Origin: Cloeon dipterum
Taxonomy: Eukaryota > Arthropoda > Insecta > Ephemeroptera > Baetidae
Length of the DNA stretch: 64,000 bases
Assembly: GCF_949628265.1 (NCBI RefSeq)
Contig: NC_088786.1
Location: forward strand, 30,029,681 to 30,093,680
Direction: 5' to 3'
The notes under the pieces are model-generated. The model was not told where the DNA came from, made no database searches, and saw only the letters and a program-made list of their open reading frames with translations. Each line of letters opens with the position of its first letter. Within the stretch, counting starts at the first letter, position 1. The position numbers were made by a program, and so were the translations under genes. Positions 47,009 to 59,400 of this stretch are shown here, one piece after another.

Positions 47009-47781
47009 TCATGGAATTGAAGTCAAGAAGTCCCTGAGGCTATTTTTTACATCTCTGTTCAGTTTTTGCTTTAGCAGATTTTTGTTTGATTTTTTCTCCG
47101 GCTTGCCTTTTTTATTTTTAGATTTCAAAGGCAATACTGAAGGACTCTTATTTTTAGAATTGTTTGGAGTAGAGGCGGGATGGAACTTGCCTTTGGGGGT
47201 GGAAGCAATCAGAATTTTTGGTGTTTTCACAGGTGTTGGAGAAGGACACGGTGACATAGTGAGTGGCGAAGAAGCAGCTGAGGAAAGTGGAGTTCTGCAT
47301 AGCAAGTCCGATCCAGTTCCTGAAATAGACATACTCAGGCCACACAGCTTGTCCTTCTTTTTCTTCTTCTTCTTTTTCTTGACCGACTCAGGCTCTTGCA
47401 CTACAGGCACTTTGGGAGCAGCCCTAGGCAGTTCAAATGAGGTGGTCTTATGACACACTGAGCAAGTCAAAACCTGGAGAAAAAATTGTAAATTATTTCC
47501 AATTTGACATGGGAAGCAGTAAGTCACGTACCATGTTGTTTGTTGTTTTCTGCAACTTCTTGACAAGGTTCTTCTCGATTGGCCTCAGCTGGTTTGGGTT
47601 TTCATTGTACCTCCTAAGAACTTTCAACGATGCCGTCGAATGTCTGTGCTTGGCCTTGATCCTGACTTTGTAGAGCTGCTCATTCCAGAAATTAAAGCAA
47701 TATTGACATCGGACTGTGGGTCTAGATGCGTTGCTCGGCAAGTTGAGGTTTCCATACTCATGCAGTCTTTTAATTTTCTCT
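47009..47781 (-). CDS. C18orf21-like (UPF0711) protein, 5' exon(s) not resolved
   Basis: The homologue of human C18orf21, recently reported (from memory) as an RNase MRP-associated protein. Two exons are clear: 47532-47781 and 47009-47473, joined in phase 0, giving at least 237 residues. The first carries a zinc-binding-like CQYCFNFW and a basic stretch (KVRIKAKHRH, IEKNLVKKLQKTTNNM); the second has the partner CSVCHK, so two CxxC pairs flank the intron. A low-complexity serine/proline/lysine tail follows, including KKKKKKKKK and nuclear-signal-like clusters, ending SLRDFLTSIP as in the family (DFRNFLSSL). The exon at 47781 starts in phase 2 and has no in-frame ATG, so an upstream exon is required; 47878-47924 is a phase-compatible candidate. 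A poly(A) signal (minus) is at 46987-46992. Confidence 0.8.
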
Positions 47782-48540
47782 CTGAAACAATCAAACGGTC
47801 TGCATTACTAACAATGGCAATCTTATCACGAAACGCACTCAATCACTTAAATCGTTTTACTTTAAACCCTGTTAAACCTGTCATGGATTTTGGTACAGTT
47901 TGCATTCAATGGCACAACGTGAGACTAATTAAAAAAACAATTACATTGAGCTTTCTGGTTCTAAGAGAAAACTGAGAATATTATAATTTAAAACAAATGG
48001 ATAAAACTTATTAATTTGAGGTGGAAAATTTTCCAATTTTCTTCTTGTACGGTCGGTCATTGGGCAGTGAAAATTTGTGCAAGGAGATCAATTATGCTGG
48101 TTAGCGCTGGTTTGAAATGAAATTTCAGCTATTCCTTATCTGGACTCGTTATTTCCCATGTTATTCCTTAGCGATGTTCTTGGGACACGGAGATTTCGAG
48201 AATTGTTTGCTATCAGGGGTTACCCATCCTTGAAGAGAACCAATCATACAAAATTAACCTTAAATTTAGTCTATTTTTGATCTCCTTTTTAGAATTTCCC
48301 GTTCCTAACCGTAGAAGCAATTTGGAAATTTTCTCCCTGGAATTAAGTGATTTTCTCGATTGTTTTAGCACTTGAGTGTTTTAAAATCATTATTATTAAG
48401 TCTAGGCCCCACTCCACAAATTTCCTCGCGAATGGATTAAATGGGAATATTAACTTCAATTTAAACTGACAATGAGTATATCACGAATATTATTTTCACG
48501 AAAGAAATGCCTTGGAAGCAGTATGGTAATCACTTTTCAC
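47782..48540 (-). other. Gap between C18orf21-like gene and RAD51D, likely holding a missing first exon
   Basis: AT-rich. The segment 47878-47924 has a very good minus-strand acceptor (TTTTTTTAATTAG), 15 stop-free codons, and a donor in phase 2 (GACAG|GTTTAA) that would splice in frame to 47781. A further upstream exon with the ATG is still needed and is not identified. Elsewhere a 39-codon frame starts at an ATG at 48060 but has no fitting donor. Confidence 0.35.
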
Positions 48541-49493
48541 TCAATATTTGACAACTGTGGTCTTCTTTGGCAAGTAAGCATCCTTGACCAAACTGACAGA
48601 ATAGCTGTCTTCTTCTTTGGCGAACAAGAGTCTAGTCTGGGGCACCGACTGCCAGGCAGTACCCATGGCGGCCCTTGGCTCAAGCTCATCCTCAGTGGCG
48701 TCCACTGCCGCCTCCGTGCGGTGATTCACCAGCAGAAGGGCGAATTGGCTGTCTGCAGCCGCCCTCTTCAGCCCGTTGGCAACGGTCTGCAGTTTGGCCA
48801 AGGTGACCATTTGAGCGCCGAGAAGGGGATGCACCAGGGCGGCCATTGAGTCGACAATCACAACTCGAGGGTTTGTCCTTATCAGGAGGTTTGGCAGGGC
48901 GACAAGCAGGTGCTCCATGCTACGGATGTGGGCCACTTGGATCTTTTTGGCTGCATCTTCCATGGCTGGACGGGGGAATCAAAATCAATGTTTTTAAAGA
49001 AACAAAGACCAGTTTTCCGACCTTGAGAGCTTGGTGGCACTGGTGCTGAGCCTCGCATGATTCTCAGAATGGCTTGCGCATCAAAGTCCCCTTTGGTATG
49101 CAGGTACAACACGGGTTTCCTCAGGTTCAACGAGACGTTCACTGAGAGACGGTGGCAAAATTCACTCTTCCCCGTTCCGCTGAATCCAAAGATCTCTAAA
49201 ATTTGTCCTGTGCTAAGCCCTCCAGATAAAATCAAGTCCACCTGAGGCACGCCGCTGGGAACAACAGCAGAGTTGGTCACGAATTCTTTGTACGTTTGCA
49301 GGCCACTTTGGGCAAACGGTGCACACGCCCTGGCTACCCTGAGTTTGAGAGCCTTCGCCTCCTGGTATGTGAGCGGAGCAAGTCTAGAAGGTTCGGCCAA
49401 AAGGAAATCCCTGGCAGTGATAATCTTCTTTTTTCCTAGGTGGCGAATCAAGTCATCCTGCTTGAAGATGTCGGTCAGATCGCGTAGGGCCAT
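48541..49493 (-). CDS. Rad51D: RAD51 paralogue, RAD51D type
   Basis: A RecA-fold ATPase of the RAD51 paralogue complexes in homologous recombination. Exons 49022-49493 and 48541-48965, separated by a 56-nt intron, encode 298 residues (human RAD51D 328). An N-terminal helical domain (residues 1-65) and a linker lead to the ATPase core: Walker A GFSGTGKS (about 103-110), PVLYLHTKGDF, then KKIQVAHIRSMEHLL and Walker B-like RVVIVDSMAALVHPLLG, which parallel RAD51D's IQVVHAFDIFQML and VVVVDSVTAVVSPLLGG. TAWQSVPQTRLLF matches the conserved late strand. The intron donor (AAG|GTCGGA) is weak but restores frame, and without it the frame stops shortly. RAD51D is preferred over XRCC2 or RAD51B/C from these motifs. 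Confidence 0.9.
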
Positions 49494-49553
49494 TTTATTT
49501 GGTCTGTGGTTCGCTACTCAACTCAAACCGAAGCCCTGCTGAAACGATGCTAA

Positions 49554-50030
49554 TTGCTAGAAAAAATTGCTGGAAAAGTGGCGGTTAATTTGGCAAACTT
49601 ACAGAAGGTGTGCGACCAGAATGCCGTGCCCGTTGCTACTGGGATTCAAGCTTTGTGCCTGCTGCCATGTGAACTCCACTTCGTGGTGCTTCATGTTGTT
49701 GTGCTCAAGTCGAAGGCCAGCGAAAGCGAAGCGAAACAGAAAATTTGTCAAAACATTCCAAATGAAACTTTTGCGACAGTTTTTCTGCCCTTTATGACAG
49801 ATTATCTCTCACAAACAAGAAAGAGCACAAGAGAAACGCTCTCCAGCGATCTACGCACGTGTGTTTTTGTTTTGAACTCAATGGGCGTGGCATTCTTGGC
49901 AGAAGATGCTATGGCACGGTGGCACCCTCTCCATTCGCCCTGCCCTGCATTCGATCACATAAAGCGAGGAGGCAGAGGCGCCAAAACGGATAATATTAAA
50001 TATTGTACATATATGGCAAAAAGGCCTTGA
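49554..50030 (+). other. Unrecognised 158-codon open frame upstream of RAD51D
   Basis: The longest unexplained open frame in the window, plus strand, just upstream of the divergent RAD51D start. It lacks an ATG at its beginning (the first codon is TTG); the first in-frame ATG leaves about 79 residues. An acceptor-like AACTTACAG precedes the codons for KVCDQNAVPVA, so an exon start at about 49608 is possible. No domain is recognised and composition is not strongly protein-like. It may be RAD51D promoter/5' flank by chance free of stops. The last 40 codons run into AT-rich DNA. Confidence 0.2.
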
Positions 50031-53000
50031 GATAATGAAAAAATATTAATTAAAATATTGGTACAATTACTTGTAATTTGAGCAATGGTGAAGCTGGCTA
50101 ACACGTTAATTCTGCAACAGTTAAAATTTCGAAATTAACTATTTAAATTTCTAAATAAATTAGACAGAACGTCAAAAACTGTTTGTTATTATTTTAAAGT
50201 TACAGTTACTGCCGAGTTACACATCTCGCCAGTTCTTATGAGGATTCCATGTAAAAGTAGAGGTGGCGAAAACTGTAACAGTTTGAGATTTACTAACAAT
50301 TTATATTGTTTATTTTAAATTATTGGTTGACCATTATTCTATTAACTTGCCATAGTGCTGATGAAACGACGTCGTATTTGTTTTTTCACTGCTCAATTTA
50401 TGCAATTTTTGGCTAACATTTTGCGGTAACTGAAAAAAAATTGGTTTTCTCAATATCTATGTATCATAATTTATGAAATTTCTTTACCCTTCGTTTTTGG
50501 AAATTTTACACAAATTCCATCGCTTTTGAGGTTGACTAGTGTTGCAATAAAATTATGCCATTTTTTATTCTTTCATACAATTTTAATACATTCTTGGTTA
50601 AGTCTCGGGAATTTAATGTTGCTTTTGATAAAGATAGAAGAGATTAGGATCCGACAATGGGCCAAAAATCCTATTATTTCTCCGTAAGAATTATATTTAA
50701 GGAAACAGGATTTTCGTGTCCTAATATGTACATCCTTATAGTTTATCACATTTCTTATAGAAGACTGATTTCTATTTCACTTTGACATGTTGACATATTT
50801 ATTTATTTTTGTTCTGGCTTAGTTGTAAAGACGGCAAGAGAGGCACTTCTCCTTGGTGACGGTGATACTCTCGGGTGATAATAAAAAGACGTCAACAGCA
50901 TTGGTGGCGAAAGTTATACACACTTTTCTCTCTTTCCCAAAAGTATGTATCGGGCGGCTGGGAAGTCCTGCGGGAAATATTTGAAGTGGCACTTGAGGAT
51001 ACCGTGTACTACATAGGAAAAGTACATGACGCGAAGAACACATTGTGCCGCGGAAAGGCAAAGGCAGGCCAGGCGCATTTTATGAGGTGGCGATGATAGA
51101 TACACTTTACACACACTTCTCATCCCCCAGAGAATTGCCCTGCAGCATATATACGCACGTTCGCACGTTCTATCAGCAATGAGAATGAGCGAGTCGAGAC
51201 CGAAAACTTTGCGCGGAGAGGACGCATAATAATAAAATTATTGCTTGTATTTTGTTATCTTACTTAATCTGGAAAATATTATTAATGTCTTCTTCTAGCG
51301 GGAGTTTCTAGATTAACCGAATTTGGCGGTGTAAAAACGCCCGCCGTTCTTAATGTGTTTATATATCGATTAAAAAAATTATTTGACTGGATATGGCAAT
51401 GTATGAAGCAGAGTTGCCCTGCTGGACCAAGATAAAGATTAACTTGAAACTAAAAAAATCAATCCTTTCCGCTCCTTTCTTGTAAATTTCACATTAGTCG
51501 AGTCTTTCAAAATCTCTTTTTGACCTTATAAAACACGCTGCAAGAGTGTATGTTTAAGCCATTGTTAAAGCTCAAGAACTACTTAGGGGAACCGATACGC
51601 ACTTCAAAATTGTTTAAAAACTAAGAAATTTAATTCAAATAAAAAAATGACTAAAAGAGAAGCTTTCAAACTCTGCAAAACGTGATTGGTTTAGTATTGT
51701 TCTGTTGTAGTGTTGTGTACGCCTAGTATTGCGTTTATTAAAAATTTTATATTTATATATCTATATTTTATTTATTTTAAATTAAACAGTAAAAAAGTCT
51801 AGCATATTTTTAACACTTTTTTTAAATTAATTTTTCTTTAACCAGTACAATAATGAACAAGCAAACAAACAATTTAGTTTATATTTATTTATTTATTTTT
51901 ATCAGTTTGCCATCATTTTTTGGAAAGAATAGGCGAATATTTTGAGTTATGGTGATGATATAGTGTGGCCTAGATTGCATCATTTGTGAAAAAAACAGAA
52001 GGACCAATCTCGGTGGCATTTCACCGATACAGCTTTTTCCGCACATATAATAGCACACGTCAAGTCCCAAGTCCCAGTGCCAGCACGATATGTGATACAT
52101 TTTTTGTCGAAAACATTTTTTGCTCTCGTCACATATCGTTCGGCGACGGAGGGAGATGAAGCAAAAACGCATTTATCATCACCGCCAGGGCCGACATTTG
52201 GGCGTCATCCACGTCATATATATATATATAATACTAATAACAAAAAAAAAATAAGCGCCACTGCAGACGTCAATTGCCAAATATCGCAGACTGATGTGTT
52301 GGCTTGTAATTGCGGTCCAGAGTTTACAACCCGAAAGGACCATAAAACGTGACGGGAACAAACAGTGCTGCGCAGTAATTCATCCGTGACGTTGTAAAAT
52401 TTTTACAATTTGGGGGACCGTTTTTCAAAAGGGAATAAAAATGACACTCAAATTGTTATACACGGAACAGATTTATTCGTAAAAGCCTCTCAGTTACTAT
52501 TAAATGTCCATTGTTTGTCACATAACAGATATTCCAGAATACATCTATGTTTTCAATAATTTATCGCTTCTTTGCCTTAAAATTAAGTACTTTAATTCTA
52601 TAATTAAGGGCCCTGGAATTCACATAGCAATTTTATTGTTAGTTGCATATTGAAACATTTTAATTTTGAAATTAAAACAAATCCAAAGCCCTGAGCGTGA
52701 GTTGTGTTATTAAAGTATCATATATATAGCTCTTGGCTCATGGTCAGTTTTAATACCGCTTAATATTCTATCATATATTTAGTACATTTCTAGATCCATA
52801 TATATATTTGTATAACCCCTGGAAAATAGAGACTTTGCCGTTTTATTCAAAAGTTATAATAATTATTTCTCATTTCAACACAAGTGCGGAAATGCAGCTG
52901 CTGTTAGAACTGATCGTAACAAGATATTGCGCCACATTTAAATATACACAAATACAACATGTTTCGAAGAATTATAGCTTGAATAGTCGCTAATCAACAT

Positions 53001-55123
53001 CACATCCAGTATCATAGACAGCAATAATAGTGATTAATAGACAATAACACAGCTAAAACGGCTAATCAAGTTTAACTGGTGACACTGAAGAGAATTAAAT
53101 AGCCGCGAGTAAAATTCAATCGATTTAAACTGTCTTCAGTCTTATTCGTTTGAGGATTGAGCTGACCCACCTGTTCTTTTTGCATTGCCAGCTCAAACTA
53201 TTTTAAAAAATTGCAGATTCTCATTTTACTCTGATGCTATTAGAATTATCAGTCTTGAAACAAAACTAAGTGTTGAGGAATTCTGTTTGAAAGAAAGTTG
53301 AGCTTGAAAAGCTTGCTTAAATTAAAAATCATTTGGCGAATGCTCTTAATTTAAGACGTATAATAAATTCAGCTTCTGCTTGTACCTCAGCACAAATATC
53401 CACGAAGTGGGGGCTGCAGGGAAATGAGCCAAAAATTGATTGCAATGCCGTGAAGCGGACAGACAAATTAGCAGCGACGACGAGTGCGTCTGCCGCCCTT
53501 TCCTTATGTATTCCAGGTCACAAACGCGGGACTTGCTCGGCAGCGCTGCCTCCAGCTCTCTCATTGTCTATGTATTGGAGTCACTTCTCTGTTTACATTG
53601 GCCGCATTCCAAACAGATAAAATTGTTCACTCGCGAACAAAACGTGTGTATATATGCATGGTACCGATTGCAATGATTGTGCGCCGAGAGAGTCGCGGTG
53701 CGCGCGTTCGCCTCAAGATAAAATTGTGCGAAACGAACGACCTGCAGTCGGAACGGCCCCCGATCTTTTGTTGCCGCCTCGGAAAATGCATAAATCATTT
53801 GCGAAGACAACAACAACAACAACTCAAAGGAGATCGACGGCCGCTTTACGGTTGCTGGAATTGAGAAGCCTTGGAACTGTTCTTATAATCAGCAGCGGAA
53901 CTGTGAGATGAAACGAGAGCCATTTTTGCTGTGTGTATCTCATTAGCATACGGACGAGCTAAGGACGTACTTAAAATGCATTGAATTGGAGAGCGTGCGG
54001 ATTGTTCGTCAGAGAGGGAAGTTGGAAAAATATTTACAAATACTGATTAAACAAGAAATTTTAAACAAATTCAAATTGCTATTAATATTCATTAAAAAAT
54101 TGGTATTATTAAGATTCTATAAGATTTTTTATTTGGTTTTTCAACAAAAAAGGAATGGTTTTGAGCTAAAATTTAAAGGATTTATAATTTCTTTGCACAT
54201 TTTACCCCACTGGTTTTCATGACAGTTATATCATTCTTTGGGGTTGAGTTGGGATGCAGTTATTTTAAAATGTGATTTTTCTTCTAAAATACACAAAAAA
54301 TTTCGAAATTGGCTCTTTTCTGTTATTTTCAATGAAAATAAATAAATCGATCGAAATAGTACTTTTTGATTGGTCCAAAACTATTACCCAAAGCTCTTAA
54401 AAAGTTATACTAGTTTAACTCAGCTAGACCATTCGTTTCCGATTACAAAACCATTAAAATTGAAAAAAGACTGGATTAAACAACAAGAAAATTGTGTTAT
54501 GAATCCCGCTTTTCGTGATTATCTTGCATTGAAAACTAGAAATTGCTAAAATGGTTGAACTTTTACTTGTAAAATTTACATTTTTTTATTTTCTCTTGAA
54601 TTTTCAGGTTCCGAAAAGTTTAAAATTTATTTAAAAAAAACGTGAAATATATAGCTTTTGTAGAAAACCCCTAAATGCGCCTAAAATGTAGATAATTTTG
54701 CGTGTTTTTAGGTGTTTGATAGGCTTCACAAGTGATTATATTATGTTTTTGGCAGTTTAAGATGGTTTAGGGCTCCAAATGCACCATTTTAGATGCGGCT
54801 TTAAACGTCTTAAAATACTTCCAAGAGTAAATTTGACGCATAACAATATCCGAAAATTTGAAATTTCCAACATCCAAATCTCATGGAAATCAGTGTTCAA
54901 TCTTCAGAAGTCACAGAAATCATAAAAAAATGACGTTAATAGAGTCCACTGCATAGCAAATCTTTGGAAAAAGCCTTTTCAATTCATATATAGCTCCATT
55001 TCTTCCTCAAAACCAAGCTCTCTCATCCCGCACAGACTCCGTCGAGTTGAACCGTGCACACAAAGCGATACAATAGAAAAGTACATTTTACGGTTACCAT
55101 GATTTACGCGGAAATGCTCTTAA
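50031..55123. other. Long spacer between RAD51D and the CCAP receptor
   Basis: About 5 kb, mostly very AT-rich, with no exon I can recognise. GC-richer islands occur near 50860-51230 and 53380-53910. The latter has stop-poor frames on several frames at once, which reflects composition rather than coding. (TA)n at about 52217-52230. One small dispersed inverted-repeat element is at 50199-50279. Confidence 0.4.
50199..50279 (+). mobile_element. Small dispersed inverted-repeat element, copy 2 (MITE-like)
   Basis: 81 bp with clear ends GTTACAGTT and AACTGTAAC. Read on the minus strand it matches the element in RpL29 intron 1 over its whole length, with about 85-90% identity by eye; the matching core is CTCATAAGAACTGGCGAGAT. 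No transposase and no obvious target duplication (left flank TTTTAAA, right flank AGTTTGAG). Confidence 0.8.
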
Positions 55124-56454
55124 TTACACGCTTAAAGTCTTGCAGCCGCTCCTCCGACCATCGCCGTTCCCTTCACAAGCACCTTGCCTGCCAGTGGCGC
55201 ATTTCCCCTCTGCAACACAAATTAATTCTTTATCTCGCGCTGCACCCGTCGCAGCTGCACTCACGCGAGATCGCAGCGTTTTGCCGACGCTGTTGGAGAA
55301 GAGGCAGTAAATAAAAGGGTTGGCCGCCGAGTTGAGCGGCGCCAGCGACTGGATGAACGTGGCCACCGCCAGGTTGGTCTGCGTCCGCGGCACGTGCCCA
55401 AACACCTGCAGCAGGTCGAACACGATGTACGGACTCCAGCAGGCGATGAAAACTGGTAACATTGAAAGGCAAACAAATTTAAGTCGAATCTAGGAATAAA
55501 ATAGTTTAATCGTGTTATGCATGAGGTGAATAATTAACAAAACGAATCAAATACTGAAAACTCGGCAATTTTAGTTGGTTAATTTTTTTCTAAACTTTGT
55601 AAATAATCTCTTATTAAGCAGCATGTTTTTTTAAATCGTTCAAAACCAATTTTGCTCGACCAAAACTGATTTTATCGCAAAATCACGATTGATATCTCTC
55701 CTAAGTAGTATTTTAATCTCCATATGAGCAAATAATTTTTAGCCTTACTCGTAAATTTAAATTGCGGCTCAGTGCGGCGTGAGATAACTTTTGCAGTTTT
55801 CTGCTAGCATTTGTTTACCCGTTAATACCATGTCTTAATTTGATGTATTTAAATTTTGTAACTTTGATAGTAGGAATAAACAAATATGTAAATATTTTAT
55901 AACCTTACTAAGCTAATTTATTTGACTTTTTAGGCTAAGTAATTTTTAGTTAGTTAATAAATTAAATGTTTGACATGAATTGCACGCGATCCAATCGTTA
56001 GCTGAAATTGTGCAGATATTTCATATTAATGACATTTTTATCTCCAAAATAAGTGTTTTTCCGCCTAAACCCCCACTATAGCCCAATATGAAACACACTA
56101 ACAGAACTTAAATCAAATTTATCTTAATGCGATAACTTAAAAAGGGCCAAAATAATCTGCACACGTGAAAAAACTGAATTTGTTGACCTCTTTTGAAAAT
56201 GACAGTTTGCATAAATTCACCAGTTGGTAAAGTAAATTTCCGGCCTTGAAAAAATCCACACAAGTAGTGCAGCAAAAGATTGTGCACAGTTCTATTCTAC
56301 TGTTTGATACCTAAAACTATGACGAACGTCATCTTGACGGTCTTTATCTTGGCGCGGGGGATGATGCCCCTGGAACTGGCCCTTCGGCTGTTGCGCTCCT
56401 CCTCCTCCTCGCTCTTGGCCCTCGACAGTTTGCCCTTGCGCTGACTCGATCCGC
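55124..56454 (-). CDS. CCAP-receptor-like GPCR, 3' part only (TM6-TM7 and tail)
   Basis: A rhodopsin-class neuropeptide receptor, most like the arthropod crustacean cardioactive peptide receptor. Two exons are present: 56311-56454 and 55124-55452. The first encodes the end of intracellular loop 3 ([28 protein letters not shown]) and the start of TM6. The second has the TM6 motif [20 protein letters not shown], then TM7 with [17 protein letters not shown] (NPxxY as NPFIY), and a cytoplasmic tail of about 45 residues containing several cysteines, ending KTLSV. The junction L|VFIACW is in phase 1. The first exon begins in phase 1 after a good acceptor (TTGCTGCAG), so TM1-TM5 exons lie further upstream. 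I find none before the window's end, implying an intron of at least 7.5 kb. Confidence 0.88.
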
Positions 56455-59400
56455 CTGCAGCAAACAAGATAGAAGTGTTTTTACATACGTACAAGCTAGC
56501 GAATGCGAGTAAAAATAAAAAAATACTCGCAGTCAGCCTCTTTTGCCTGCAAGAAATTACTTCCATAAAGCAATTTTCATGGCCGACCACAAAGTACGAA
56601 CACGCGACACTTTTCCCTCTCGAGAGGAGGAATCCATAATAAAAGTTCGCGCAACGATAAATCCTCTTTCTCACTGTGTCTCTATGCGGGAGAAGAAGAA
56701 ATTCGGGTTATTTGCGTCGAATTCGGTCGTAAATTTGACTGTGCAAAAGTGGCTCTCCGCATCATTTTGCCGTTTCAAAAGTTCTTATTGTTCCTGCGCA
56801 ATATTGTCCGCAATTTGCTGTGCTGAAGAAAAAACTTTGCATAACGCGCGATTATTCATCGGTGGTGAAAAGTGGGCCGATGTTGCACCACAAACTCGGC
56901 TTTTAGTTGCTGTTTCGCCCACTGATGGTGGAGACCAATAAATATTTCGGCAACCTGTCTTGTCAGTCTGCACTCGAAAAACAACGCGCATAAATATCCA
57001 CCCCGACTTAAACAATAACTGGCGAGAGAAGTACATTTTACTCTGATTCAATCTGATTTGGCTCTGCCAAGCACAGTTTTGATCTTCCACTCCACTTTTG
57101 GAGCTTCTGACTCGATAAGACTTGGAGTTTGCTCATCAGTAAAACTTGTTTTGACTTCTGTTGCCAACACATGTAGGAGTAAAAGTACATATTTTCAAGC
57201 CAATTGCCTTGAATGGCAACTCTGTCATCAAAGTAAAATATTTTTGCTTTGATTCTGTTCATTCACCAAGAGAGAGATTGCAGAAGTATATATCACATGT
57301 GTCCATTTGTGCGCAATGAAAATGCGTAGGCTATTTGCCGCGCACTAATAACAAGCCGGTTGCCGACTTGCTCGTTTGCAGGGGCTTACACCGGATTACA
57401 GCTTGGCGGTCTATAATTTATCGCCATTCGTTTACTGCTATTTGAATGGCCACTATAATGAACAAATCCTTTGCTTTGCTGCTCACTTCAAATGTAATAC
57501 TTTTGCAAAATGATATGATGAAAAATAAAATTTATTTTCCTGTTTTTTAGCCCTTTCAGAAAATTCAGAATCATCTCTCACGCCGGCCATGGGAGATGAT
57601 TGTTGGAAATAAAACCGGTCTTTAAAGCGAGACATATATTCTACTACTTTGCGGTTCACGGTTTTCACAACCAAATTTGTAAATCTAACTATTTCGGACC
57701 GACATCTGTGAATCGAGGCGAGTGGTTCATATGTGAATGTGCAAATTGTACAACGGAAAATGTTGACAGTGACATCTGCAAAACTGCCTGCAACAAATCT
57801 GTAAGATCGCACTAATATTTTGCAAACATATCAGACTAAACGCTCAACATCACCCGTTGGGCTCTACTTTGATTTTGATATTTTAATTACAAGTCTAAAA
57901 GTTGTATCTCATTAATGCAATAAAATAATATAATATTTAAATCACAATTTTATTTAAATAGTCTCTTTCTATTCAAGCAATATTAAACAACTGAAATATT
58001 TCAATATAAAAATTTTAAATGATGCAAATACTTGAATTATTTGTTATATTCCAATTTCTTGATGGAATTGCGACTGGGATACTGACAGAGAGTGTCGCGT
58101 GGAATAGTTAATATTAATCTGGAGATTACATAGTATGTGCAAGTATAGCAATGTTTGTTAAACAATAGTGTTGAAAAAAAAACACCTCCAACATTTAAGT
58201 TTTAGGGCAGCTTTAAGAGCAAGTTTATAATGCTACATCGCAGCGTGGAAATTGGCCGAAAAATAAACGCAGCCTTCATTGCTCGAGCCGTGAGAAAACG
58301 GGGCTGCCATAAGGCTGATAGCAGCCGGGTTTGGCAAGAGCACCTCTTACAAAACACCCACTTTCCCCACCCTCTGTTATTTGCAAACAGCCGGCCGCTT
58401 TAGTCCGGTTTTTGGGGCGCACGCAGCGGTGGTCGGCGGTTTGTCGTTGTACGATTATTGCTGTCACAAAATAAATGCGGCCTAAATCAATGATTTAGCG
58501 GCGACAAGACGACGTTCGGCGTCACTCTCGTTGCGCCAGCAAAAACGGACGAAAACGGCCGCGAGCGTCGGAGTGGTGCACCCCGAGGGGCCAATCTCCC
58601 ACCAGTCGCCGCCAACGCCACCGCCGACGCCGCCACCACCGCTTTACCAAGCGGAATGTGTGTCAAAAGCTGGGGGTGCACTCGCAGATCTATCTTTTCT
58701 GCGGGAAACCCACACAAAGGAAAATCTTTATTATTATATCCGCTGGTAAACAAAGCCATTAAAATGGCCTCGTAAATTACTTTCCTCCTCAACTTTTGCT
58801 ACACGTTGGCCACGGTAAAAGAAGGAAGATAGGCTCTTTGATATTCGCGGAAATCACTTTGGCCGTGACTCGTTATGCCTTTTAATAACAGCTCCTTTAT
58901 AATTACTTTCAAGTGAGCTATTTTATGCCTTTATAATTACTCGTAAACGCCTGCCAACAACGCAGTTTGAAATTTATGATTTTTTTATCTCTCGTAAACA
59001 CTGATTTGATTGCAATTGAAGCTATCAAGTAAATGAATTTATGGATGTTGATTGTTTACACGGTTAGCACATTTTAACAGCTGGAATCAGATCAAAATAT
59101 TTTTCCAGCTAAGAAGAAAATCGATATTCAACAATAATCAGTTTTTTTTGGCGGCTGGAAACGCATTTTAAACGAACCGAGCACATTAACGCCGACGTGA
59201 CAGCCATTCCAACACCTAACACGAGAATGTCTGCGGTGAACGAACATGATGACAACAGCGACGTCACAGTGATGCCATTGAAAAATCCGCTCAATCGGTT
59301 TCGGCCGTCTGCACTTGATGGGCCGAATGTATGGACGCATTTGGGCGTTTGCCGGCCATTGCCAACTTGCTGACACGCCGCGTATTTAAATTCTCGTTGC

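Noticed and set aside
53333-53911. Cluster of overlapping plus-strand frames of 78-126 codons
   Set aside because: Stops are scarce in all frames at once in a GC-richer island, so the openness reflects composition rather than coding; splice sites and homology are absent.
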